Positions 23,301 through 30,965 of a stretch of 51,708 nt of DNA are shown here, piece after piece. Position 1 is the first letter of the stretch, and the number at the start of each line of letters is the position of its first letter. Position numbers and translations under genes: made by a program. A model generated the notes under the pieces. That model was not told the origin of the DNA. It was given only the letters and a program-made list of their open reading frames with translations, and ran no database searches. Origin of the DNA: a virus; IMG/VR virus record IMGVR_UViG_3300043449_001420, positions 1-51,708 of that record; one strand, given 5' to 3'.

Positions 23301-24098
23301 GGATTCATCGAAGTAATGGATGTAATAGATTCTCAGAGTCAAGCACTAAAAGATGCGGCAACTAGTTTCCGCGATTTTATTGTGCAAATTCGTGAGTTTA
23401 AAAACTCATTGCTACTTGGAGCAAGCTCTATTCTTACTCCTGCAGAAAAGTACGTTGAAGCTAAGGCTCAGTTTGATACTACGTATGCGCAAGCATTGGC
23501 TGGTGACAAAGTTGCTATGTCAAATGTAACAAACTCAGCACAGAATTTCTTAGAAGCTTCTAAAACTTATTTTGCATCAAGCGAAGCATACACCACAGAC
23601 TTTAATACTGTATTAAGCAAGCTAGACGCTGCTAGTATAAGTGCTGGAGCTAGTGCAAGTGTGGCAGAATTACAGCTAAATGCGCTAAGTATTCATACTA
23701 CATTATTAACATCTATTAATGCTAATATTGCAGCAATTGCCGGCGTTCCTCAAGCAGCTAGTGGTGGTCGCGTAAGCGGTTTAACACTGGTTGGTGAAAT
23801 GGGCCCTGAACTAGTAGACTTTAGTACACCTGGCCGAGTTTACGATGCAGATCAAACTGCTGGTATGTTTGTTGCAGGACCAAGTAACTCAGGACAGCAA
23901 CAGCTAATCCAAGAAGTACGAAACTTACGTCAAGAAGTAGCAAGACTTCGTGACCAACAAAGTGTAGAGACAGGACACCTGATAAATGCTACTTACGATG
24001 CGCAAACTAAAAACGCAGAGCAAGTAACGGAGGGTGTTACAGATGCGGCAGCCAAACAGGCATGGGCTAACCAAGTTCGTCAAAACGCTTTAATTTAA
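17400..24098 (+). CDS. Tape measure protein, 2232 aa
   Basis: The largest gene here encodes a long, mostly helical Ala/Gln/Lys/Glu-rich protein with coiled-coil stretches. It has hydrophobic segments near residues 100-130, 320-335 and 540-575, and others near 1500-1570. Its C-terminus has the Gly-rich GGRVSGLTLVGEMGPELVDF motif common in tape measures. It follows the frameshifting chaperone and precedes distal tail genes. It sets tail length and is ejected with the DNA. AGGAGAACAA precedes the start, and it has its own promoter. Confidence 0.95.
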   Translation: MATQNVNIGVNISDNGTANKTLKNVKDIHSELKATQQTAQSLNIPTPGGTPGSRAVYAKSAPTGSQQQMSGEEYGRARGSTGSTGASARDFANQAQGLGGLVRLYATYAANLFAVSAAFTALKNAADTSNLVKGMDQLGARSGVALGTLSKQLVEVTDGAISMREAMETVTKATSSGLSSKQVLELGNVAKKASQALGVGMEDAVSRLTRGITKLEPELLDELGIFTKIDPAVQKYAQSIGRAATSLTDFERRQAFAIAVLDEGNKKFGSLDLDANPYSKFLATLKNVGQTVLEVVNKAVIPLVDYLSKSPTALLTVLGGIATLIVRQALPAFGQLKAGLESAAESAQKKALARAEDAKAAQLSIAESVRRAADAKVEAQVEKVVAAESKINELKSTSIKKQSALYKILEKDLESITDKDLKRIDTSAKGLETRGLVDQAKAYRDTAQAVRDYQKEKGNYDIALKKEEEQLKKNLKWYSIEAITMETAEAAKRQAVRASIVSNAAYQASLVGVARAMVAVNAAIVEQGIVGWAAFTLRVKAGAAAIGGALATVGSAINKFLGVIGILTTLYSIFDSFLDGASEQVGKFDSAIDKAKSSADNLSKTYEAIYKNDPFSSQSVQARGNALMEVADGFKEVNKAAREAQDAIDKSWWAQLKEGIGLSGVGRNFGKSIATQLTSALKNIDDPAAKKALEDTVKNQLNITEVNFDNIVAGAKRVGASSIEIQKLQDTLLGLATQAKIAGVASAQFGESYTKITDQIAKINQKFAVTDDIALFAINSGNALNDLDNLLSQGITKSVDGLVTALEGIGKGTNIFGNMSGELIPLVEEAKSFKREFSEGSKQVKELGEQLDLLKNKKIDSSKFTESIDGQMVFDQEAFNAAVQELSRQRGETARSLTQAESRTSKAKVELEKVSLKVQETLPKALADSTNQLGIRLAGQLAKASTQVLQGAYASFDAIPELVAKSSQLKIQEIDAQIANTKALRELTTATVISSAQQKVTSAETSLSNAGDAGKEVAAANLKTAKAELSLLETAVKDPIQALKLLATEQENNTEIGKRLGGQVKDLAARTVEYTNSLKQLNQQKLSEQLQGEIEVNAARIKQEQNLLKVKQDAIKLDGDRLNLLAQQDSVGLDAKVQLNDQIALNRETQIDLVYQQKLLDIAKTYAEQAIRASVLPKADREVALQSAISTFTSSKDLANTQKLQDLDKSRLDLFKAQSAIVVERLNREENAYTITADYDKVNIDSALQLKQIKLETEQGVQAAMLQNISLTDTAKAIIEYQSNLKLAALERERAKVQANQEFERQATVNTFAIRKILAADTGEDGITQDSQQKIQRILDEEKVKKAGRDSAISQADALFNKTVAIATATKDASLQQEVFNRLIKDSTSFAETLKEVFGEVGVNLGSIATTLADVAKATSDRAIAEINLQKRLDSAKKDKDPEAIKDAEKALADQKKQNAKDELNDNIKVISSTKKVFKEKTGAYKVLDTMEKAMHTYKMVMMAEEIAMDLYKTGQSVINSILRMTQSGEEAVVSGATAVVEQGKGDPYTAFARMAAMAVFVGGILAKIGKGGGSSNAPFVPTSEQRQETQGTAMGYDSTGNKVQVRRGVFGDTEAKSESIANSLELISNNSVKGLEYDDKMLRSLQNLADALNTTAKGLYKITGLRAGSLSGVVEGTNTSGGLLGIGGLFSKSVSKSIVDSGLQLKGTFLDLVNGVEGTINTFETVSTTVKRSGFLGIGGGTSTSVNTAFKELNVVDPKAFTSLVNAFGYASDLLYEIADVAGKDAAVVTKAMSEIRVDQMASLRGLTGEAFATELSAVIGSVLDDTSLVIFAEFEKFANFGEGMLETVVRVIDSNKKVLQQLSNLSSASSIVLEVGMTSMQITENLVNIAGGLDKFLEQSNYFLENFFTEGERAIPVQKAVVKQLAALGYASVDTKAEFKALVQSLDLTDTNAQKTYQSLMDLAPGFIEVMDVIDSQSQALKDAATSFRDFIVQIREFKNSLLLGASSILTPAEKYVEAKAQFDTTYAQALAGDKVAMSNVTNSAQNFLEASKTYFASSEAYTTDFNTVLSKLDAASISAGASASVAELQLNALSIHTTLLTSINANIAAIAGVPQAASGGRVSGLTLVGEMGPELVDFSTPGRVYDADQTAGMFVAGPSNSGQQQLIQEVRNLRQEVARLRDQQSVETGHLINATYDAQTKNAEQVTEGVTDAAAKQAWANQVRQNALI

Positions 24099-24108
24099 AC
24101 AAGCCTAG

Positions 24109-24169
24109 AGTAGTACCAGGCAACTGGTACTACTTCTAATCTATTATACTATAGTAGATTAGAAGTAGT
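24109..24169 (+). promoter_or_regulatory. Two mutually exclusive hairpins in the leader of the distal tail gene
   Basis: Stem 1 (24109-24119 with 24124-24134, GCAA loop) and stem 2 (24129-24143 with 24155-24169, 11-nt loop, 15 bp perfect) share 24129-24134, so only one can form fully. The AAAGGA ribosome site follows at 24174. An attenuator, RNA processing site or translation switch is possible. Confidence 0.6.
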
Positions 24170-24184
24170 CAAGAAAGGATTTTT

Positions 24185-25708
24185 ATGGCACTAACAGCAG
24201 CAGAATTTCAAGCCTGGCTAGAAAGTGATACAGCAGTAAGATGCACTCTGGTAGAAGTAACTGTTAATATTAATGGTACAGATACTTTACTTTATATAAG
24301 TAATAAGGCTTATAATACTTCTAGCTCAGACTCACCTGCAAATACTTCATATTTACCTATTTTAAAGAATAGTTTATCTTATAATGAATCATTGCCAATA
24401 GATGGGCAAGCTAATTTATCTTTTGGAGATATTAGTATAGATAATACTAACGGTGAATATGATTCTTGGATGAACTATGTTTGGTCTAATAGAACTATAA
24501 ATATATTTATCGGAGACCCACGTTTTTCCAGAGATAACTTTACAAAGATATACTCAGGAGTAGTATCAGATATTAGTTTTAGTGATCGTAATACTATAAA
24601 CATATCTATCCGTAGTTTAACACAAAAATTAAACACTACTTTTAATACCAGCAAAGTAGGCGGTACAGGGCCAAACAAAGACTTAATACGTCCGCTAATT
24701 TTTGGCGAAGTACATAATATAACTCCAATACAAACAGATCCTTCTACTTTAACTTATATGGTGCATAATGGCCCTATTGAGCGATTAATTGAAGTAAGAG
24801 ATAACGGCGTACCTCTACTACCTACAACAGGATATATTGCAGACTTAACAACAGGTACATTTAGATTATTGCGTGCTCCTATAGGAGTAATTACTTGTTC
24901 TGTACAAGGAGAGCAAAATACGGTCAACGGAACTACTGGAGCCTTACAGCTTGGTAATTGGGCTAGTACTGTTGCAAAAATTATACAGTTGATAATAGTA
25001 AAATATTCAAATGTTTTAGTAAGTCCTGCAGAAATGGATTTAGTAGCTTTTTCTGACTTTGATTTATTACACCAACAGCCCGTAGGTATATATCTGACCC
25101 AAGAATCTAATATAATCAGTGTTTGTCAAGAAATAGCGGCTTCTATTGGTGCTCAATTTACTTCTACTAAATCTGGTAAAATAACTTTGCTTAAACTAAC
25201 TTCTCCTGTAACGGATGTTGGAAGTAAAAGTATTACGGATGACGATATTGTACGCAACACTTTAAGTATATCACAAAAAATACCTGTTCAAGCTAGTGTT
25301 AAATTAGGCTATGTAAAAAATTGGACTGTACAAACCCAACTATTAACAGGACTGCCAGAAGAACATAAACTTATGTACTCAAAAGAGTACTATTATGTTT
25401 CCGCAGAAGATACAGTGGTACGAAGTATGTATAACTTATCTATGGAACCAGACCCCATAAATACTTTAATGCTAACCAACTCCAGCAGCCAAGTATTGAA
25501 TGAAGCTACCAGAAGATTAAACTTATGGAAGACTCCTAGATTTATATTTAGGTTTGAGTGTGTTCCAAAGTTTTTAAATATTAATCTTGGTGAAATGATA
25601 AAACTAACTCACTATAGATTTGGACTATCAACAACTAAATCTGCTCAAGTTGTATCTGTACAAACAGATTGGTATACAGGAAAAGTTACAGTAGAGGTGC
25701 TTGTGTAA
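24185..25708 (+). CDS. Distal tail / hub structural protein, 507 aa
   Basis: It follows the tape measure directly, the usual place for distal tail (Dit) and hub (Tal) proteins. The N-terminal part is beta-rich (LVEVTVNINGTDTLLYISN, LSYNESLPIDGQANLSFGD). A middle part reads FGEVHNITPIQTDPSTLTYMV, and the C-terminal half contains repeated SSSQVLNEATRR-like helical turns and a closing beta region (VVSVQTDWYTGKVTVEVLV). That plan fits a tail-tip ring protein. The stop overlaps the next start by one base (TAATG). Confidence 0.65.
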   Translation: MALTAAEFQAWLESDTAVRCTLVEVTVNINGTDTLLYISNKAYNTSSSDSPANTSYLPILKNSLSYNESLPIDGQANLSFGDISIDNTNGEYDSWMNYVWSNRTINIFIGDPRFSRDNFTKIYSGVVSDISFSDRNTINISIRSLTQKLNTTFNTSKVGGTGPNKDLIRPLIFGEVHNITPIQTDPSTLTYMVHNGPIERLIEVRDNGVPLLPTTGYIADLTTGTFRLLRAPIGVITCSVQGEQNTVNGTTGALQLGNWASTVAKIIQLIIVKYSNVLVSPAEMDLVAFSDFDLLHQQPVGIYLTQESNIISVCQEIAASIGAQFTSTKSGKITLLKLTSPVTDVGSKSITDDDIVRNTLSISQKIPVQASVKLGYVKNWTVQTQLLTGLPEEHKLMYSKEYYYVSAEDTVVRSMYNLSMEPDPINTLMLTNSSSQVLNEATRRLNLWKTPRFIFRFECVPKFLNINLGEMIKLTHYRFGLSTTKSAQVVSVQTDWYTGKVTVEVLV

Positions 25709-27891
25709 TGGCAAATATTTTAAACGACAGAGACATAACTCTAAGTAATACCGCAGTTAGATTAGTAAATGTACCTTCCAATTATATAGAACTGTATTCA
25801 GATATAGCATCTTTTACAGTTACCAACGGTGTGCCAAATCTTACAGATGCCAGAATTACTGCAGTTTTACGCGGTCAGCTAATTGGTACTCCAACAATAA
25901 CTATTGTATCTGGTGCGTCTACTATTACACAACAAATATTAGATGGTAATAGAGTAGCGTTTCTTAACTACTTTAATTTAACTGCTGATGAAGCTATTTT
26001 ACGAGCTTCATTAACATATCTTGGTGTTACTTATACAACAGATATATCCATAGGTGGTCAAACACTAAGACCTTCAGTACCAACTGGACTAGCAAGATCG
26101 GTGTATGGTGCAGATATAAAACTAGTGTGGAATAAAAACATAGACGCAGACATAGCTGGTTATGAAGTACGTACTGCTGATACAAATTGGGGTACTAATA
26201 ATGCCTATGTATTTCGTGGAGCAACTAACTCTTGCTTAATTCCACCAAGCAGTATTAATACAAGCACTACTTGGTACATTCGAGCATTTGATACTAGTGG
26301 ATTGTATTCAGCAACTTCTGCTAGTACAAGCTATACCACAGATGCTCCACCTAATATCACTGATTTAAAGTATGAATATGCAGATACTAGTTTAACTAAT
26401 GCTACTATAACTTTAAGGTGGGATCCTGTAGCCCCTCCATTTGGTTTGCGAGAATACCAAATAACTTACTACAGCGAATCACTTGCGCAAAACGTGACTT
26501 TTTCTGTGCGTGATAACTTAATTATACTTCCAGCAGATTGGTTAGGTAATAAAACTTTTACAGTTAAAACAATAGATAATTTAGGTAATAGTAGTACTGG
26601 GTACTCAGAACCAATAGCTAAGTTACCGCCTAATCCAGTAACTAATTTAAAAGCGCAGATTATTGATAATAACGTTCAACTATCTTGGACTTTGCCAGCT
26701 AAAACTAGCTTACCTATTGCACACGCATTAATAAAGCGAGGTACTTCTAATAGTACTTGGAACACCGCAACGGTAGTTGGAACAAAAGCTGGAGAATTTA
26801 CTACATTACAAGAATTAGTAAAAGGTAATTATGTTTATTGGGTAGCGGCAGTAGATACTGATAATAACGAATCAACTCCCGAATTTATACCTGCTACAGT
26901 TCAACAAGCTGCAGACTTTACTTTTAATAAAGAATTTAATTCTACATTTACAGGCACTAAAGTAAACGCGGTAGTAGAATCATCAGCACTAGTTTTCCCA
27001 GTTAATACAACGGAAACTTGGGCACAACATTTTACTAATAATTCTTGGACAACTCCAAGTAGTCAAATTTCAGCAAAATACCCTGTATACATACAGCCAG
27101 GAACAGCAACAGCTAGCTACACAGAAATATTTGATTATGGCAGTGGCAGTAATCTAATATTAAGTAGTTCTAGTATTACTGTATCTTTATCAGGAACAAA
27201 TATAATAGGCACTACTAGTATAGGTACTACTATTGCCACTTCTGCAGACGGAATAACTTACAGTACACCAGTAGCCGGAACAAACATATTTGCAACCAAT
27301 TTTAGATTTATAAGAGTGGTAATTACTGCCACTAGAGGTACTGGAGACGGTATTACTAATCTAGGAAGTGTTTATTTACTAACAGGTATTAATGTAAGAT
27401 TAGATACAAAATTACGCACAGACTCCGGTACAGTAACTACTACTGTTGCTGACCCTGACGGTGGTGGCGGTAACTACGTTAATTTTAATAATGAGTTTTT
27501 AGACATATCTTCTATTAACTTAACCGCTGCAGGTACAGCTCCAAGAAACTGTGTATATAGTTTTATGGATGAAATATTTACAGGTACTTACAGTATTGTT
27601 TCAGGAGTATTAACTGCTACAATAACCAGCGGTAGTAGTTCCGGAGCTATTACTGACCATAAGTTATACCCTGGACAAAAAGTGCGCCTATCTTCAGCAA
27701 GTGGCGCAGTACCGGCCCAAGTATACACTATAGTAACTAGGCCTTCAGCTACTACATTTACAGTAGCAACAACCGAACCTAATAGCAGCGGTGCAATCTA
27801 TATGTATCCTAACTCTATGAGAGTTTATGTGTTTGATAATTCTGGTACTAGACAAGCACAGGTAGTATCGTGGACAGTAAGAGGTAGTTAA
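25708..27891 (+). CDS. Tail-tip protein with fibronectin type III domains, 727 aa
   Basis: The start is MANILNDRD at 25708, in a TAATG junction with AGAGGTG upstream; a longer upstream reading overlaps the previous gene. After an N-terminal beta domain come at least three fibronectin type III-like repeats: near residues 125-210 (PTGLARSVYGADIKLVWNK), 215-310 (TLRWDPVAPP) and 310-410 (NPVTNLKAQIIDNNVQLSW). A Thr/Ser-rich beta region and an FCCH-like module near 630-700 (VLTATITSGSSSGAI) follow. FnIII repeats are typical of siphophage tail-tip and host-contact proteins such as lambda J. Confidence 0.8.
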   Translation: MANILNDRDITLSNTAVRLVNVPSNYIELYSDIASFTVTNGVPNLTDARITAVLRGQLIGTPTITIVSGASTITQQILDGNRVAFLNYFNLTADEAILRASLTYLGVTYTTDISIGGQTLRPSVPTGLARSVYGADIKLVWNKNIDADIAGYEVRTADTNWGTNNAYVFRGATNSCLIPPSSINTSTTWYIRAFDTSGLYSATSASTSYTTDAPPNITDLKYEYADTSLTNATITLRWDPVAPPFGLREYQITYYSESLAQNVTFSVRDNLIILPADWLGNKTFTVKTIDNLGNSSTGYSEPIAKLPPNPVTNLKAQIIDNNVQLSWTLPAKTSLPIAHALIKRGTSNSTWNTATVVGTKAGEFTTLQELVKGNYVYWVAAVDTDNNESTPEFIPATVQQAADFTFNKEFNSTFTGTKVNAVVESSALVFPVNTTETWAQHFTNNSWTTPSSQISAKYPVYIQPGTATASYTEIFDYGSGSNLILSSSSITVSLSGTNIIGTTSIGTTIATSADGITYSTPVAGTNIFATNFRFIRVVITATRGTGDGITNLGSVYLLTGINVRLDTKLRTDSGTVTTTVADPDGGGGNYVNFNNEFLDISSINLTAAGTAPRNCVYSFMDEIFTGTYSIVSGVLTATITSGSSSGAITDHKLYPGQKVRLSSASGAVPAQVYTIVTRPSATTFTVATTEPNSSGAIYMYPNSMRVYVFDNSGTRQAQVVSWTVRGS

Positions 27892-28728
27892 ATGGCCAAT
27901 AATTTAAGAGTAATATTCAATAATGTAGCAGATACTGCTACTACAATTACATCTACTAGTACTAGTTCCGGGTATCCACTAGCTAATACTAAAAAAGATA
28001 CAAAAGGTTTAGTTTGGAGATCTGTTGCGGCTGTAACTTCTGTTACTATAGACTTAGTTTGGGCTACGGCTCAAACTATTTCCGCAGTTGTTTTACCTTA
28101 CACTAATTTAAGTGCTACTGCAACTATGAGAATAAGATTGTATTCAAACAATACGTTTGCTACATTGATTTATGATTCTGGTACAGCTGTAGCTGTGCCA
28201 GCAGTATTAACTAATCTTTACACAACTGAAACTTCTAATTACAGATATGCTTTTGGTGGTGGTTCTTGTGCACGTAGATATATACCGCAACAATCAAATT
28301 GTATAGCTATGCGCATAGATATAGTAGATACAGCAAATACAGATACCTATTTAGAAATATCTAGAATTATATCCGGTACCTATTGGTCCCCAAAGTATAA
28401 TACTCAGTTTGGTTTATCCGTAGGTATTAATGACTCAAGTACACATACTAGAAGTCAAACAGGCAATCTTATTACTGATATAGGTACTAGTAATAAAAAA
28501 TTAACGTTTGATTTGAATTACATGGTACAATCAGACAGAGATATTTTGTTTAATATTCTAAGAACTATAGGTATTAAAAAATCCTTATATGTATCACTTT
28601 TTCCAGAAGACAGTGAGCCAACAAAAGAACAAACTTATCAGATATATGGTAGACTAACAGATTTAGCTACTATATCAAACCCAATGTATAGTATTTATGC
28701 TTCAAGTATAAATATAGAGGAAGTATAA
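27892..28728 (+). CDS. Tail-tip associated structural protein, 278 aa
   Basis: It begins immediately after the previous stop codon. The N-terminal 160 residues form a beta-rich pattern (VTIDLVWATAQTISAVVLPY, TATMRIRLYSN) reminiscent of discoidin-like carbohydrate-binding modules. The C-terminal part (DFDLNYMVQSDRDILFNILR-like, then YQIYGRLTDLATIS) looks like a tail-tip attachment domain. A role in host contact or as a tip subunit is inferred from position. No confident family assignment. Confidence 0.55.
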   Translation: MANNLRVIFNNVADTATTITSTSTSSGYPLANTKKDTKGLVWRSVAAVTSVTIDLVWATAQTISAVVLPYTNLSATATMRIRLYSNNTFATLIYDSGTAVAVPAVLTNLYTTETSNYRYAFGGGSCARRYIPQQSNCIAMRIDIVDTANTDTYLEISRIISGTYWSPKYNTQFGLSVGINDSSTHTRSQTGNLITDIGTSNKKLTFDLNYMVQSDRDILFNILRTIGIKKSLYVSLFPEDSEPTKEQTYQIYGRLTDLATISNPMYSIYASSINIEEV

Positions 28729-28730
28729 TA

Positions 28731-29537
28731 ATGGCAGATTTTAGTACAACAACACCAGTACCTAGTATAACCTCAACATATACTGACGTACTACAGATCA
28801 TAAACAACAAGTTTACAGATTTAGTAAAAGGATTAGATACTTCGCCTACTAATTTGCCTGTAGATTCAATAGCTTGGTCAAATGCTGCATCAAAATGGCG
28901 TAAGTGGAATGGAACCACTTGGGCAGACCTAGCTGCTAAATTTGCAATCAATATTAGTGGAAAAGCAGATACTGCTGGTATTGCTGATAGCGTGACTGGC
29001 GGTGTATATATAACAGGTGATCAGTCTATTGATGGTGTAAAAGCTTTTGTAAAACAAATAAAAATATCTAGCGGTACAGCTACAGTACCTTCCATAGCTT
29101 TTAGTGCTGACGGGGCTGTTGACACAGGATTATATTGGACTGCGGATGGTTACACTAATTTTACAAATAACGGCGTGTACTCCGGATCGATGGGCCCTGG
29201 AGGTAACTTTTTAGTAGTTGGTAATATAACTGCTTACGGAAGTATTACAGCTCCTTCTGATATTAGATTAAAGACTAATATTACTAAAATTGATAACGCC
29301 TTAAATAGAGTATTACAGCTAAACGGAATAACGTACGATAGAACAGATATTTCTTGCAATAGGCAAACAGGTGTAATTGCTCAAGAAGTTCAAAAAGTAC
29401 TACCAGAAGCAGTAATAACTTTGACTGATGAAAATCAAACAATGACCGTATCTTACGGTAACATGGTTGGTTTATTAGTAGAAGCTATCAAAGAGTTAAA
29501 AGCTGAATTGGATACTTTAAAAACAAAAGTTAACTAA
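28731..29537 (+). CDS. Tail fibre with S74 intramolecular chaperone, 268 aa
   Basis: The N-terminus is a tail-attachment-like segment, the middle a short beta region, and the last 90 residues a Peptidase S74 chaperone: the SDIRLK motif with the autocleavage Ser and Lys five apart, GVIAQEVQKVLPEAV, then a coiled coil (LVEAIKELKAELDTLKTK). Such domains trimerise fibres and cut themselves off. Its start lies 2 nt after the previous stop, with GAGGAAG upstream. A strong terminator ends this operon section. A second S74 fibre is encoded at 38778-41030. Confidence 0.85.
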   Translation: MADFSTTTPVPSITSTYTDVLQIINNKFTDLVKGLDTSPTNLPVDSIAWSNAASKWRKWNGTTWADLAAKFAINISGKADTAGIADSVTGGVYITGDQSIDGVKAFVKQIKISSGTATVPSIAFSADGAVDTGLYWTADGYTNFTNNGVYSGSMGPGGNFLVVGNITAYGSITAPSDIRLKTNITKIDNALNRVLQLNGITYDRTDISCNRQTGVIAQEVQKVLPEAVITLTDENQTMTVSYGNMVGLLVEAIKELKAELDTLKTKVN

Positions 29538-29544
29538 GTATAAG

Positions 29545-29577
29545 AATACCTACCCCAAAAGGGTAGGTATTTTTTTG
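29545..29577 (+). terminator. Terminator after the first S74 fibre
   Basis: AATACCTACCC (29545-29555) and GGGTAGGTATT (29561-29571) form an 11-bp stem with a CAAAA loop, followed by T7. Confidence 0.92.
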
Positions 29578-29579
29578 TG

Positions 29580-29608
29580 TTGCAAGAACTGTGCTCTTAT
29601 GTTATAAT
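29580..29608 (+). promoter_or_regulatory. Late promoter of the fibre-array section
   Basis: TTGCAA, 17 nt, TATAAT, with TGTGC 8 nt before the -10. The same GAA(T/C)TGTGC core is found in the promoter at 17306. Confidence 0.8.
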
Positions 29609-29734
29609 AGTACAAATTATTTATGGGTATTCGTATTTTTTCGGCTAACGACCCTAAGCCGTTAAAATCGCTAAATCCCTAGAAACCATTAGATACTACA
29701 CTAACATCCTGCTAGTAATGAGAGGAAACATTAT
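29609..29734 (+). promoter_or_regulatory. Long leader (about 120 nt) of the fibre-array operon
   Basis: The untranslated leader holds a CGGCT...AGCCG stem and a 19-codon ORF starting ATGGGTATTCG without a ribosome site. GAGAGGAAAC follows before the real start at 29735. The other late promoters have leaders of only 25-60 nt. Confidence 0.4.
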
Positions 29735-30088
29735 ATGTTAGAAACAAACCCCGAGAGTGTGCTTCAAGTACTTGGCACAGTAGCACTAGCAGTCATTGCA
29801 GTTTTTGTTGGTGTGCAAAAACTGCGTAAAGATTGGCAAAGCAACAGTGCTGAAAGCTCTATTATCTCATTAATGCACACCGAACTAGAACGCATGGCTC
29901 AGCAGAATACTCAGCTTAGTGTAGAGCTAGGAAGATTGCACAATGAAGTAATCAACCTAAATACTCAACTGCAAAAACTAACAGTTGAAAATCAGTGTTT
30001 ACAAGCAGAAGTTGTTGCTCTTACCCGAGAAGTAGCTCGCCTGCAATCTGTGCTACACAAAGGAGAACCAGATGGCAGCACCAATTAA
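29735..30088 (+). CDS. Membrane-anchored coiled-coil protein, 117 aa
   Basis: One N-terminal transmembrane helix (about residues 10-26, VLGTVALAVIAVFVGV) is followed by a short basic segment and a long heptad-type coiled coil (about 40-108) of MHTELERMAQQNTQLSVE type. This is the topology of an inner-membrane spanin (Rz-like), and no other spanin is evident beside the holin and endolysin. Yet it sits at the head of the fibre operon, about 11 kb from the lysis genes, so a different membrane role is possible. It overlaps the next gene by 17 nt. Confidence 0.65.
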   Translation: MLETNPESVLQVLGTVALAVIAVFVGVQKLRKDWQSNSAESSIISLMHTELERMAQQNTQLSVELGRLHNEVINLNTQLQKLTVENQCLQAEVVALTREVARLQSVLHKGEPDGSTN

Positions 30089-30662
30089 GTTAAATTTAAA
30101 AATATATCAGGGCAGCACGTTTAAGCAAGTATTGCGTTGGGAATCGTCTACAAAAGTATACGTACCAATTACAAATATTTCAAAAAGTGCTCCAGTTGTA
30201 ATAACAGCACCAAACCACGGTATACCCTTGGGTTGGCGTGCTCGCGTAACTGGTGCTGGTGGCATGAAAGAAGTCAATTTGTTAGATTATCAAATTGCAA
30301 CGGAAACTACCGCCGACACAATTACCTTTAACCAAGTAAATTCGCTTGGGTTTACAGCCTATACAAGCGGCGGTATATTGGAGTATAACAAGCCAGTACA
30401 GCTTAATAACCTAACTGCGCGTATGCAAATTCGTGAAAAAGTTAATTCACCCACAATTATTCATGAACTAACCACACAAAATTCAGGAATAGTATTTAAC
30501 GATACTTACAAAACCATTACATTAAATATTCCAGATTCAGCAACCACAGCGTTTGCCTTTACAAGTGCAGTATACTTGCTGGAGTTCGTTAATACAGGTT
30601 CTGGAGAAGTTTATCCGTTTGCAAAAGGTTCGGTATCATTAGAGCGCGAGGTAACACGTTAA
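30072..30662 (+). CDS. Virion structural protein (BppU-like N-terminus), 196 aa
   Basis: The start MAAPIKLNLKIYQGSTF resembles the N-terminal module of baseplate/tail proteins that bind the tail tip, and the end (VYLLEFVNTGSGEVYPFAKG) closes the same beta-sandwich. Between them (about 38-100) a 60-residue insertion has the pattern VITAPNHGIPLGWRARVTG of FCCH-like beta modules also seen in the 951-aa protein. An AAAGGAGAACCAG site precedes the start, inside the coiled-coil gene. Its stop overlaps the next ATG (TAATG). Confidence 0.6.
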   Translation: MAAPIKLNLKIYQGSTFKQVLRWESSTKVYVPITNISKSAPVVITAPNHGIPLGWRARVTGAGGMKEVNLLDYQIATETTADTITFNQVNSLGFTAYTSGGILEYNKPVQLNNLTARMQIREKVNSPTIIHELTTQNSGIVFNDTYKTITLNIPDSATTAFAFTSAVYLLEFVNTGSGEVYPFAKGSVSLEREVTR

Positions 30663-30955
30663 TGGATAAAATAGTAGTCGCAACAGAAAGCAGCGTACTA
30701 CCAAATCCTGAAAACGTTTTAGAAAGCGTACTTGTTTCAGAACAAGAGGTTGTGGTAGTTACCTCTGATACTACTGGAGTTGTAGTAACAGGAATAATGG
30801 GACCGCCTGGTGATAATGCAAAAATCTCCGAGGCTTCCGACATAGACAAAACAAATTTAGTAAATGGTGCCACATTAGTGTATGCATCTAATACTTCCAA
30901 GTGGGTGGCCACTAGATTATTAGAAAACCAGATACTAGAAGCAGGCCAATTTTAA
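30662..30955 (+). CDS. Small tail-fibre linker protein, 97 aa
   Basis: A Val/Thr/Glu-rich N-terminus is followed by a short collagen-like GPPGD and then a segment (LVNGATLVYASNTSKWVATR) that is common in fibre and baseplate proteins of tailed phages and presumably forms a trimeric knob. It is coupled to the previous gene through TAATG, with GAGG upstream. Likely an adaptor at the base of the following fibre; the exact role is unknown. Confidence 0.55.
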   Translation: MDKIVVATESSVLPNPENVLESVLVSEQEVVVVTSDTTGVVVTGIMGPPGDNAKISEASDIDKTNLVNGATLVYASNTSKWVATRLLENQILEAGQF

Positions 30956-30965
30956 AGGATAAATT

